Below are positions 8,432 through 17,381 of a stretch of DNA of 64,000 nt, piece by piece. Position 1 is the first letter of the stretch, and every line of letters begins with the position of its first letter. A model generated the notes under the pieces. It did no database searches and was not told where the DNA came from. It saw only the letters and a program-made list of their open reading frames with translations. This stretch comes from JALQTD01 sp036825655 (GTDB lineage: Bacteria; Bacteroidota; Bacteroidia; Flavobacteriales_D; Sanyastnellaceae). The stretch is from contig DAISXU010000002.1 in assembly GCA_036825655.1 (NCBI GenBank), positions 1 to 64,000 of the forward strand, written 5' to 3'. The translations under genes and the position numbers were made by a program.

Positions 8432-9520
8432 CTATGCAGGTTTGCCCAAAGTTTTGAGCATTCTCGTGTGCACCTGAAGCGCGGTCCAAAAGGAAACTTG
8501 AGAATAATAAGGCAACCCAAACTCTTGAGCGGTTTTCTTCACAATGGGCGCCAATTTGCGGTGATGAACGTGGCAAATGTTTGGAAACAAGTGGTGCTCA
8601 ATTTGGTGATTCAATCCACCGCACAACCAAGTCAAAACACGTGAACGCGTTCCAAAATTAGCTGTTGTCTTTAACTGATGGGCCAAGGGATCTGAATCCA
8701 TGACTTCTCCTTTCACGGCAACGGGAAACGTGTGATGTTCCATCACGTGCGCCAGTTGGAAAATGGAAGCCAACCCCAGCCCAGCGACGGCATGCATCAG
8801 AACCCAGCCCACCAAGACTTCCCAGAACACGAGGTCAGAAAAAATCAGAGGCAGCACCATCATGTATGAAAAATGCAAGGATTTGGTCACAATCAAATAG
8901 GCCAAGAGCTTTCCTTTGGTTGTGCCAGAGCGCTCAATCAAACCAATTTTTTCATAGCGACCAATGGCAATCCAGTCCTTTGCGGTAATCCAAAACAAAG
9001 ACATGATGGCGTAGAAAAACCAAGCGTAAATGTGTTGGAATCGATGCCAAGGCTTTAGTGGTCGCTCCGGAGAAAACCTCAATGCACCGGGTGTGTCGAT
9101 GTCTTCATCCAATCCTTCAATGTTCGTGAAGGTGTGATGCAGCACATTATGCTGAATGCGCCACAGCGCTGCATTGCCCCCAACCAGATCGAGTGTCCGT
9201 CCCAAGAGGTCGTTCATCACCTTGGATTTGGAAAAAGCACCGTGGTTGGCATCGTGCATGACATTCAAGCCAATTCCTGCCAATCCCAGTCCCATGACGA
9301 ATTCAGCCACCCAAAACCAAACGCCTGTGCCGGTTACACCAAAGGTGAAAAGGGCCCATGGAACGAAGTAAAGCGCCAGCATCAATGCTGTTTTGAGGTA
9401 CATGCGCCAATCGCCAGTACGGTTGATCTTGTTCTCCTTGAAGTAATCATCTACTCGTTGACGGAGTGTACGTGTAAACGCAGAAGTGTCACGGGGAAAA
9501 CGAACTGTTGGTAATTGCAT
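8432..9520 (-). CDS. Membrane fatty acid desaturase
   Basis: A 362-residue integral-membrane di-iron desaturase. The three histidine boxes are visible: 'HDANH' (about 110), 'HNVLHH' (about 147) and 'NHQIEHHLFP' (about 303). The QIEHH form is typical of the front-end/linoleoyl-CoA-type acyl desaturases; there is no fused cytochrome b5 domain. Hydrophobic spans lie at roughly 45-90 and 190-240. It acts on membrane acyl chains, probably helping fluidity in the cold. It is divergent from the TonB receptor gene, with a TATATTTG element at 9538-9545. Regioselectivity cannot be told from the sequence. Confidence 0.9.
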   Translation of the reverse strand: MQLPTVRFPRDTSAFTRTLRQRVDDYFKENKINRTGDWRMYLKTALMLALYFVPWALFTFGVTGTGVWFWVAEFVMGLGLAGIGLNVMHDANHGAFSKSKVMNDLLGRTLDLVGGNAALWRIQHNVLHHTFTNIEGLDEDIDTPGALRFSPERPLKPWHRFQHIYAWFFYAIMSLFWITAKDWIAIGRYEKIGLIERSGTTKGKLLAYLIVTKSLHFSYMMVLPLIFSDLVFWEVLVGWVLMHAVAGLGLASIFQLAHVMEHHTFPVAVKGEVMDSDPLAHQLKTTANFGTRSRVLTWLCGGLNHQIEHHLFPNICHVHHRKLAPIVKKTAQEFGLPYYSQVSFWTALQVHTRMLKTLGKPA

Positions 9521-9537
9521 AGGGCGAGTTGAGGGTC

Positions 9538-9545
9538 CAAATATA
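9538..9545 (-). promoter_or_regulatory. -7 element (TATATTTG) of the desaturase gene
   Basis: Reading leftward the sequence is TATATTTG, matching TAnnTTTG, 17 bp before the desaturase ATG. The expected -33 TTG is not clear, so this is a partial promoter match. Confidence 0.45.
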
Positions 9546-9573
9546 CAACCCGTTCGCTGACACTTCGCGCGTC

Positions 9574-9596
9574 TTATTTGGATTCAGTCCAAATAA
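9574..9596. promoter_or_regulatory. Perfect 9-bp inverted repeat (metalloregulator-like operator)
   Basis: TTATTTGGA (9574-9582), five-base spacer TTCAG, and TCCAAATAA (9588-9596). It stands 68 bp before the start of the TonB-dependent receptor and 53 bp before the divergent desaturase gene. Size and symmetry resemble operators of iron or manganese regulators of the DtxR/MntR or Fur type, which often control such receptors. The regulator is inferred. Confidence 0.6.
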
Positions 9597-9664
9597 AAAT
9601 ACCTTATTTCTGTGATTGCCGTTTCGAAGTATCAAATGGATTTTTGTGCCTCAAAATTGTTGGC

Positions 9665-11909
9665 ATGCGACCGGTCTTTTTCGTTTTTACATGTGGTTTG
9701 ATGGCTTTGCAGGTCGCAGCGCAAGCGCCTCTTGACTCGTTGTACAAAATCACTGAAATGTGGCATGATTTGCCATCAGCTGAAGTTTCGGCAGTGGGTT
9801 TGGCAGCGGGGGCGCAACGAGCGGATGAGGTGGCCGGGGCGCTCACCGTTCTTTCGAAGCGAGAATTGGAACGCTTTCAATACGCAGATCCGATGCAAGC
9901 CTTGCGGGCAGTGGCTGGCGTCAATTTGCAAGAGGAGGACGGATTTGGGTTGCGACCCAACATAGGACTGCGTGGCTCAGGCACCGAGCGTTCTGCACGC
10001 ATCACGCTCATGGAGGATGGCGTTTTAGCTGCCCCTGCGCCCTATGCCGCGCCTGCCGCTTATTACTTCCCAACCGTGGCGCGGATGTCCTCGATTGAGG
10101 TCATGAAAGGGAGCAGTCAAATCGCTTTCGGCCCATCGACTTCGGGTGGCGCGCTGAACCTAATTTCAACTGCAATTCCGACTCAAACCTCGGCCGTGAA
10201 CCTGAGGTTGGAAGCAGGTTCATTCCAGGGGCGAAGAACCCAGTTTGCAGTCGGAGGCACCCGTGCTTTGGGTTCTGGAACTTGGGGTTATTTGATGGAA
10301 TATGTCGGCCTCTCAAGCGATGGGTTTAAGGAGTTAGAGACCGCCGAAACGGGTTTCCAGAAAGAGGACCGCTTGGTGAAATTGCGTTGGACCCCCCGGG
10401 AGGGCCACAAGGAATATGTGCAGTTGAAGTGGGGAGATGTGAGGGAAATGAGCCACGAGACGTATTTGGGGTTGACCGATTCCGATTTTGCCTTCAATCC
10501 CCTGATGCGCTATGCAGGAAGTTCAGAGGATGTCATGGAGGTTGCCGCTCAGCAAATGAGCTTGACGCATTCCTTGCAACGGGGCCAATGGGATTGGGAA
10601 ACGTGCATTTACCGCAATGCCGTTGAAAGGAACTGGTACAAATTGGATCGATTGCGTGATTCAACGGGTACCTTCTGGTCGTTGAGCGCAAGCCTCAGTG
10701 GTGACGGGGATTCATTCGATGCGGTTGGGTTGTTGAATGGAAGGAATTCCATCGGGCTGGAGCAATTGGAATTGAAGGCCAACAACCGCAGCTATCATTC
10801 GATGGGGATTCAGCACCGCGGCGGTTGGAATTTTCAAGTTGGGCAAAGGAACGATTGGCGATTCACATATGGATTGAGGGTGCATCGAGATGGTGTGGAT
10901 CGATTTGAATGGCGGGATGGGTACGCCATGCATGAGGGGATGATGCAGCTCGTTGCTTCTGGAACACCTGGGACAGCTGGGAATCGCCTCGATGGTGCGG
11001 AGGCTTTTGCTGGATATGCGAGGTTGATTGCACGTGCAGGTGGACTCACCTTCTCGCCTGGCCTGAGGCACGAACGCATTGCGATGCAACGAACGCATTA
11101 TGAACCGACGGATGCAAGCCGTGAATCAGGGGGTGAATTCCGGGAAAACCGGGTAAATGTCTGGCTGCCTGGCATGGGGGTCCATTGGTCGATTCGGGAA
11201 GACATGAACGCATTTGCCGGGCTGCACCGGGGGTTTATACCANNNNNNNNNNGGTTCTGCCCCGGATTCTGAGCCAGAGCAGAGTTGGAATGCCGAGCTT
11301 GGATTCAGGTTGTCGCGTCAGCGGTTTTCACTTCAAATCACGGCGTTCCACACGGCCTATCAGAATTTACTCGGTTCTGATTTGACTGCAGTTGGAGGAG
11401 AGGGTTCTGGTGATATGCACAACGGCGGCGGCGCCCTTGCGCAAGGACTTGAGTTGGAATGGGCTTGGGATCCATTGAGTAGAAATGAGGGGGGGTGGTC
11501 CTTGCCCATGCGGGGAACATACACCTTCACTAAAGCCCTCTTTACGCATGATTTTGCGAGCGATTTTGGACCTTGGGGCCAAGTGGTTGAAGGAGATTTA
11601 CTGCCTTACCTCGCACCGCACACGGGCGCTTTGGGCTTGACCCTTGAAAAAGATGGGGTGCATTGGGATGTCAATGCACGGTACACGGCTTCCATGCGCG
11701 CAGAGGCCGGGCAGGCCCAGGACTTCGTGGGCACAGATTCCGCTTTTATTGTGGATTGTGGCGTTCGTTGGGCGATGGGGGAACACGTGCAATGGCGAAT
11801 CAGCGGGTCGAACCTCTTCGATGAGGTGTACATTGCTTCGCGGAGGCCCTTCGGTGTGCGACCAGGAGCGCCACGCATGTTGAGGCTAGGGTGCGGTTGG
11901 ACTTTCTAA
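9665..11909 (+). CDS. TonB-dependent outer-membrane receptor, FecA-like (split by assembly gap)
   Basis: The product is an outer-membrane beta-barrel importer, most like the Fe(III)-dicitrate FecA group. The first 526 codons hold a signal peptide, the plug ('VLSKRELERFQYADPMQALRAVAG', in pieces; 'GLRPNIGLRGSGTERSARI'; 'IEVMKGSSQIAFGPSTSGGALN') and most of the barrel; 218 codons after the gap hold the last strands, ending in Trp-Thr-Phe. I start at ATG 9665 because it leads straight into the signal peptide. Ten N's at 11243-11252 break the apparent frame, but both flanking codons (CCA, GGT) are complete, so the gene is intact if the real gap is a multiple of three. An operator-like repeat lies upstream. 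Confidence 0.88.
11243..11252. other. Scaffold gap (10 N)
   Basis: Ten undefined bases inside the TonB-receptor gene. The run shifts the apparent reading frame and is a placeholder, not a true length. Confidence 0.97.
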
Positions 11910-13307
11910 CCGTTCATGCACTGCCAAAAGCACATCTTCCCTGCCCAGTCGGACTTTTAGCCAATCCTCAATCCGTTCCGACTCAGCCGCTTGGTCGCCT
12001 TCGGAGTCGAAAGCCCAGGTGATGTCTACCCAAGGAATGTAGGCAGGTTCTCCTGAGTCTTTGCTTTGTTCGGCGACCAATCCGGTCCGCACTTCAATGA
12101 TGGAACCGTTTTGGAGAAGGAGCTCTTTGGGCAGCGATGCGGGCAGCATTTGCCTTTCGAGGGCTTCACGGGTAATGGACAATTCCTCAGACAAACGCCG
12201 AATTTCATCATCTCGGTTGGAGAGTTCAGTCCTTCCGGCAGCGTAGAGGTCTACCAGGCGTTGCATTTCATCAAGCCCGTCGGTGCCTTGTTTATTCTGT
12301 ACGACATGCAATGAAGTTCCAGGGATTGCACTTGCTATGCCGCTTTGCCACTCACTGAGCAAGGCAGGGGGGACAAATTCTCCAAGCAGCACGAGGTTGA
12401 CTTGCGCCTTTCCGTCCTCGAACGTGATTTCTTGTTTGACGACCTCCATTCCAGGATAGCTGACGTGCTCAGTGAGGAAGGTCGTGATGTTTCCTGTTTG
12501 AATGCCCTCTGAAACTGTTCGGTAGAAAATCCAGCCAGAAGGAAGCACCAAGGCCAACAAAGCAACGGCAACGTAGCGCTTGTATTTTCGCTCCTTGGCC
12601 TCATCCGGGATGGCGGCCATAGGGAACCTCAAATACCTGACAACGAGAGTTGTAGAAGTTGCAATGAGGATGGCGTTGATCAGGAACAAGTAGAATGCGC
12701 CAAAGAAATAATGCCAATCGCCATGCGCAAGGCCAAAGCCAGCTGTGCACAAAGGTGGCATCAGAGCGGTCGCAATGGCTACACCAGGTATGACGTTGCT
12801 TTTCTCCTTTCGTGAGCCCGCTAGAATCCCTGTCAATCCGCCAAAGATGGCGACCAGCACGTCCAATAAAGTGGGGTTGGTCCTTGCAAATAGCTCGTTC
12901 GAAGGAGTGTCCAGTGGTGAGATGAAAAAGTAAACTGCGCTGGCAGCAATGGAAATTCCAGTGGCAACCGCCAAGTTGAGGATCGACTTCCGCACCATCG
13001 ACAAGTCGTTGATGCCAACACCGACGCCAAAGCCCATGATCGGACCCATTAAGGGGCTAATCAACATGGCTCCAATGACCACCGCGGTTGAGTCCACATT
13101 AAGTCCAATGGAAGCTATCACGATGGCGAACCCAAGAATCCAAACATTGAACCCTTTGAATTCGATGTCCTTTTGAATGCCCGCTATCGTTGCCTTTGGG
13201 TCCGCTAAATCCACGATGCTCAATCGGTCCAAAATGACCGGGCGTAAGATGGAGAGGATCCGCTTCAGTGGATTCACCGAGGGCGTAGTTTCAGGCGCAT
13301 TTTCCAT
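11886..13307 (-). CDS. DUF389 family membrane protein
   Basis: A 473-residue integral-membrane protein of the DUF389 (TIGR00341-type) family. The core has about six hydrophobic spans between residues 40 and 235 with the family landmarks 'VDSTAVVIGAMLISPLMGPI' and 'GVAIATALMPPLCTAGFGLA'. A soluble, coiled-coil-prone C-terminal half follows. The transported or sensed molecule is not known for this family. I start at ATG 13307 ('MENAPETT'); an upstream extension is poor in composition. Its 3' end overlaps the convergent TonB-receptor gene by 24 bp. Confidence 0.85.
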   Translation of the reverse strand: MENAPETTPSVNPLKRILSILRPVILDRLSIVDLADPKATIAGIQKDIEFKGFNVWILGFAIVIASIGLNVDSTAVVIGAMLISPLMGPIMGFGVGVGINDLSMVRKSILNLAVATGISIAASAVYFFISPLDTPSNELFARTNPTLLDVLVAIFGGLTGILAGSRKEKSNVIPGVAIATALMPPLCTAGFGLAHGDWHYFFGAFYLFLINAILIATSTTLVVRYLRFPMAAIPDEAKERKYKRYVAVALLALVLPSGWIFYRTVSEGIQTGNITTFLTEHVSYPGMEVVKQEITFEDGKAQVNLVLLGEFVPPALLSEWQSGIASAIPGTSLHVVQNKQGTDGLDEMQRLVDLYAAGRTELSNRDDEIRRLSEELSITREALERQMLPASLPKELLLQNGSIIEVRTGLVAEQSKDSGEPAYIPWVDITWAFDSEGDQAAESERIEDWLKVRLGREDVLLAVHERLESPTAP

Positions 13308-13648
13308 GGCTCGAAAGTAGATGAACTTCCGAAAATTCTCTCGTTCACGGATTTTTTTTTCAAGTCGATTGAAAATCATTGGTGAATTGCGGATTTGTTC
13401 CGAATGTTGCACTCGGAATTTTTAGATCCCATGTTGCACGACGTTACGCTTCAAGCACTTACACCACGATTCCTGATGCAGGCCTGGTGTGCGCGCTTCC
13501 TCCTTACAGGATGGGGCTGGCGTGGAATGCGTGCGTTCATCATTCGGACCTGATTTTCGGGGTATCCTTCGAAACAGGCATGTAAAGCAGCCTGTTCGGT
13601 CGGTTCATTGGTTGCGGTGCGTCCGCCTTCACCCCTGATTCTCTCTCT
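13308..13648. other. Intergenic region without a supported gene
   Basis: 341 bp between the divergent DUF389 and arginine decarboxylase genes. It contains two copies of ATGTTGCAC (13403-13411 and 13432-13440), but no promoter that I would trust, and only short reading frames with no family resemblance. It presumably carries both promoters. Confidence 0.5.
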
Positions 13649-15172
13649 ATGAAACTCAAGTACATCGACCTCGTTGAGCAAACCTTCGAATGGCCTCAAG
13701 AGGAATTCAATGTCGACACGCAAGGCCAACTGGCCTTCCACGGCATTCCAATGCGGGACCTCATCGAACGATTTGGCACGCCATTGCGCTTCACGTATTT
13801 GCCCAAAGTGGGCCAGAACATTCGTTTGGCTCACACTTGGTTTCATGAAGCCATGCAAAAACTGGATTATAAGGGCTCCTACCACTACTGTTACGTGACC
13901 AAGTCTTCTCATTTTCGGCACATCACCGAGGAGGTATTGAAGCACGGCGCGCACATCGAGACCAGCTCGCCTTTCGACCTGGACATTGTTGCGGCGCTTG
14001 AGCGATCAGGCCATTTTGACCGGCCGTCGACGGTGATATGCAATGGGTTCAAAACGGCAGCATACATCGATCGCATCGTCAACATGCGGCGTGATGGGTT
14101 CACGGGCATCCTGCCCATCCTTGATAACGAGCAGGAATTTGGCCGACTCAATGCGGTGGTGAGAGAACCGCTGGACGTGGGTTTGCGGATTGCTTCAGAG
14201 GAAGAGCCCAAATTCGAGTTCTATACCTCTCGCCTCGGAATAGGCTACAAGCGCATCATGCCGTTTTACCGGGAGCGCATCGAGCATCATCCGTTCATGA
14301 ATTTGCGGATGCTTCACTTCTTTGTGAACACCGGAATCCGAGACACGGCTTACTACTGGAATGAGTTGAACAAGGCACTCAAGGTATACTGTGACTTGCG
14401 CAAGGTCTGCCCTACGCTCACCGCGCTCAATATTGGTGGAGGATTGCCCATTAAGAATTCCCTTGCCTTCTCCTACGACTACGCGTACATGGTGGAGGCC
14501 ATTTTGGAGCAGGTACAAGCCGCATGCCGAGAGGCAGGTGTTCCAGAGCCAGACATCTACACAGAATTTGGATCTTTCACCGTAGGAGAGGCCGGTGGTA
14601 CCTTGTACAAAGTGTTGTATCAGAAAGCTCAAAACGACCGAGAAGCTTGGAACATCATCGACTCTTCTTTCATGACAACCCTTCCGGATACATGGGCCAT
14701 TAACCGGAGATTCTTGATGTTGCCCATCAACCGCTGGGAGAGTCCTTACGAACGGGTTTTCCTTGGAGGATTAACCTGTGATAGCGATGATTATTACAAC
14801 TCGGAACAGCACTTGAATGCCATTTATTTGCCCAAGTTCAAGGCTTCAGACGACCTCTACATTGGGTTCTTCAATACCGCTGCATACCAAGACAACATAG
14901 GGGGACACGGTGGGGTCCACCATTGCCTCATCCCAGGACCTAAGCACGTTCTTATCAACCAAGATGCAGAAGGTGAACTGAATTACGAGGTGTTTGCCGA
15001 AGAGCAAAATGCCCACCAAATGTTGTCGCTTTTGGGGTATGACATGGCAGGTGCTCCTCCTCCTCCTGAACCGACTTCGGTAGAAGAGGATGACATGATT
15101 GTTCCACGGGCCCAACAAAACCAAGAGGTTCCATCTGTTCGAAAACCAGGAAATTCAACGAGCCGACAATGA
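13649..15172 (+). CDS. speA: Arginine decarboxylase, PLP fold-III type
   Basis: A 507-residue PLP enzyme predicted to convert arginine to agmatine, the first step of putrescine synthesis. Lys85 in 'CYVTKSSHFRH' is the likely Schiff-base lysine; 'LNIGGGLPIKNS' is a phosphate-binding glycine loop and 'CDSDDYYNSE' corresponds to the second-subunit active-site Cys-Asp region. It is shorter than the 658-residue E. coli SpeA. The Pro/Glu-rich C-terminal 45 residues look disordered. The next gene, an agmatinase, overlaps by ATGA, which supports the arginine assignment over other fold-III decarboxylases such as the carboxynorspermidine enzyme. Confidence 0.85.
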   Translation: MKLKYIDLVEQTFEWPQEEFNVDTQGQLAFHGIPMRDLIERFGTPLRFTYLPKVGQNIRLAHTWFHEAMQKLDYKGSYHYCYVTKSSHFRHITEEVLKHGAHIETSSPFDLDIVAALERSGHFDRPSTVICNGFKTAAYIDRIVNMRRDGFTGILPILDNEQEFGRLNAVVREPLDVGLRIASEEEPKFEFYTSRLGIGYKRIMPFYRERIEHHPFMNLRMLHFFVNTGIRDTAYYWNELNKALKVYCDLRKVCPTLTALNIGGGLPIKNSLAFSYDYAYMVEAILEQVQAACREAGVPEPDIYTEFGSFTVGEAGGTLYKVLYQKAQNDREAWNIIDSSFMTTLPDTWAINRRFLMLPINRWESPYERVFLGGLTCDSDDYYNSEQHLNAIYLPKFKASDDLYIGFFNTAAYQDNIGGHGGVHHCLIPGPKHVLINQDAEGELNYEVFAEEQNAHQMLSLLGYDMAGAPPPPEPTSVEEDDMIVPRAQQNQEVPSVRKPGNSTSRQ

Positions 15173-16071
15173 GTGAGTCACCATTTGGTCCTGAGCGGAT
15201 CTTTGCTGGGGTTGAGCCCCATTACGGATCGCGCGAATCCGCGAAAGCCGTTTTGATTCCCGTCCCTTACGATGGGACTTCCACTTGGGGCAAGGGGGCG
15301 GATGCCGGACCAGCAGCGCTGCTGGATGCTGCTGATAACATGGAGTTGTATGACATTGAAACAGGGACGGAGGTTTACCGCGAGGGCATCCACTTGGCTG
15401 CAGCCGTGACGGAGGATTCCAGCCCTGAAGCGATGACAGACGCCGTTCGCAGCGCCGTCAAAGCCGTCCTAGATGAAGGAAAAATTCCAGTAGTTTTGGG
15501 TGGCGAACATAGCGTTTCGATTGGTGCCATTCAAGCCGCTTCGGCGGCGCACTCCAACTTGACTGTTTTGCACTTGGATGCGCATGCAGACCTGAGGGAT
15601 GCTTACCATGGTTCCGCTTGCAACCATGCTTGTGCGCTGCATTGGGCCTCTAACCATTGCAACTTGGTTCAGGTTGGCATCCGTTCGATGGATGAAAGTG
15701 AACGGGCATTCGAGCAGGCCGGGAATGTCTTTTACGGCCATGATTGCCACCATCGAAATGATGCTTCTTGGATGTCCGATGTGCTTGCAGCTCTCGGGCC
15801 AGCAGGCACGCCGATGTACCTGACCATTGATTTGGACGCTTTCGACCCTGCTTTCGTGCCTGACACAGGTACACCAGAGCCGGGTGGCCTCAACTGGTAT
15901 CAAGTGACCCAATTGTGCCGACTCGCCATGGAACGTTTCCATGTTGTCGGGTTCGATGTGGTTGAATTGGCTGCTCATTCAGGCAGCAAGCCCAGTGATT
16001 TCCTCGCAGCGAAATTGGTCTACAAACTCCTTACCTACGCACTTAAGCCGGCTCCATTGCTGGCTCAATGA
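15169..16071 (+). CDS. speB: Agmatinase (ureohydrolase family)
   Basis: A 300-residue manganese hydrolase expected to split agmatine into putrescine and urea. The metal motifs of the arginase/agmatinase family are present: 'GGEHSVS' (about 107), 'LHLDAHADLRD' (about 127-137) and 'IDLDAFDPAFVP' (about 222). The start overlaps the arginine decarboxylase stop (ATGA) and its stop overlaps the next start in the same way, so translation is coupled through the whole operon. Other ureohydrolases (guanidinobutyrase, formimidoylglutamase) are possible by fold, but the context favours agmatine. Confidence 0.9.
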   Translation: MSESPFGPERIFAGVEPHYGSRESAKAVLIPVPYDGTSTWGKGADAGPAALLDAADNMELYDIETGTEVYREGIHLAAAVTEDSSPEAMTDAVRSAVKAVLDEGKIPVVLGGEHSVSIGAIQAASAAHSNLTVLHLDAHADLRDAYHGSACNHACALHWASNHCNLVQVGIRSMDESERAFEQAGNVFYGHDCHHRNDASWMSDVLAALGPAGTPMYLTIDLDAFDPAFVPDTGTPEPGGLNWYQVTQLCRLAMERFHVVGFDVVELAAHSGSKPSDFLAAKLVYKLLTYALKPAPLLAQ

Positions 16072-17057
16072 TCTCAATCATGCAAGAATCAGGATTCATC
16101 CGCTCTTTTACTGAGCGGCATTACAAGCATTTCAATGCGGCGGTTGTGCCCGAGGCGGCAGCAGCGTATGAAGCTCACCTCGAAGCGGGGGGGAAGATGA
16201 TGGTCACCTTGGCGGGTGCCATGTCTACAGCCGAACTCGGCAAGTCCCTTGCGGAAATGATTCGGCAGGATAAGGTCCACGCCATTTCATGCACGGGTGC
16301 CAACCTCGAGGAGGACATCATGAACCTCGTTGCGCATACCCATTATGCCCGTGTTCCCAATTACCGTGACCTCACCCCTCAGGAAGAGCAAGAACTTCTC
16401 GACCGAGGAATGAACCGCGTCACTGACACGTGCATTCCGGAGGAGGAGGCTTTTAGGCGTTTGGAGCAGCACATGGTGGACCTCTGGAAGGCAGCTGAAT
16501 CCGAAGGCCGCCGCCACTTCCCCCACGAGTATTTTTACCAGGCTCTGAACAGTGGTGTCCTCGAACAGTATTATGAAATCGACCCCAAGGACAGCTGGAT
16601 GATTGCTGCAGCAGAAAAGAATCTACCGATCATTTGCCCGGGTTGGGAAGATAGCACCTTGGGCAACATTTTTGCAGCTCATTGCATTGTCCAGGACGTG
16701 CAGCCGTCGACTGTCAAGAGTGGCATCGAGTACATGATTTGGTTGGCTGATTGGTACACGGAGACCACGAAGGACTCGACCATTGGATTTTTCCAAGTTG
16801 GAGGGGGAATCGCGGGAGATTTCCCCATATGCGTCGTGCCGATGCTTCACCAGGATTTGGGCCGTGAAGAGGTTCCACTTTGGGCCTATTTCTGCCAAAT
16901 CTCGGATTCCACCACCTCGTATGGCAGTTATTCTGGGGCAGTTCCCAACGAGAAAATTACTTGGGGAAAACTAGGGATCGACACGCCGAAGTTCATCATC
17001 GAATCCGACGCCACCATTGTAGCACCCCTCGTATTTGGTTGGTTATTAAATTGGTAA
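16068..17057 (+). CDS. Deoxyhypusine synthase-like protein (possible homospermidine synthase)
   Basis: A 329-residue member of the deoxyhypusine synthase family, which transfers an aminobutyl group from a polyamine through a lysine imine. Lys301 in 'KITWGKLG' matches the catalytic WGK lysine of eukaryotic enzymes, and the NAD-site segments 'AISCTGANLEEDIMN' and 'GFFQVGGGIAGDF' are present. Bacteria lack eIF5A, so the acceptor is probably not a protein lysine; known bacterial homologues include homospermidine synthases using putrescine, which fits a position directly after the putrescine pathway. The acceptor is inference. It overlaps agmatinase by ATGA. Confidence 0.85.
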   Translation: MISIMQESGFIRSFTERHYKHFNAAVVPEAAAAYEAHLEAGGKMMVTLAGAMSTAELGKSLAEMIRQDKVHAISCTGANLEEDIMNLVAHTHYARVPNYRDLTPQEEQELLDRGMNRVTDTCIPEEEAFRRLEQHMVDLWKAAESEGRRHFPHEYFYQALNSGVLEQYYEIDPKDSWMIAAAEKNLPIICPGWEDSTLGNIFAAHCIVQDVQPSTVKSGIEYMIWLADWYTETTKDSTIGFFQVGGGIAGDFPICVVPMLHQDLGREEVPLWAYFCQISDSTTSYGSYSGAVPNEKITWGKLGIDTPKFIIESDATIVAPLVFGWLLNW

Positions 17058-17353
17058 TGAGTAACTCACAGAAACCTCCGATGAAGCGGGTAATTAAGAA
17101 TTACCAAAACATCGAACAACGGCACATTGATCTGATTGCCGCTGCCTTTCCTGAGGGCTTCGGCGACGATGATTTGCAGTTGTTGACCTTGCCTACAGGG
17201 AAGTATTTACGTGCACTTGAGGTGCGCACCGAAGACACGGTTTACCTTTTTCGAATCGATAGTGAAATGATGGAAGTGCTTGAAGAAGCGACGGACGATG
17301 ATTTCACCATGGATGTTGATTCTGAATTGCCTGAGGCGGACAACGAGGAATAA
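17057..17353 (+). CDS. Small acidic protein coupled to the polyamine operon
   Basis: A 98-residue protein whose ATG shares one base with the stop of the preceding gene (TAATG), so it is translationally coupled. The first part is basic ('KPPMKRVIKNYQNI'), the middle is regular ('IDLIAAAFPEGFGDDDLQLL', 'KYLRALEVRTEDTVYLFRID') and the last 25 residues are almost all acidic. An internal Met at 17081 is an alternative start. No known domain is recognised; the shape is that of a small soluble conserved protein. Its constant coupling here suggests a role linked to polyamines or simply co-regulation. Confidence 0.7.
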   Translation: MSNSQKPPMKRVIKNYQNIEQRHIDLIAAAFPEGFGDDDLQLLTLPTGKYLRALEVRTEDTVYLFRIDSEMMEVLEEATDDDFTMDVDSELPEADNEE

Positions 17354-17381
17354 AGTCAACTTTATGTGCTACTTTATAGCC

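Noticed and set aside
13379..13585. 68-codon frame before speA, and a short frame nearby resembling 'RFLLTGWGWR' of acyltransferase starts
   Set aside because: Too short, no continuation of an acyltransferase in any frame, and no promoter or partner.
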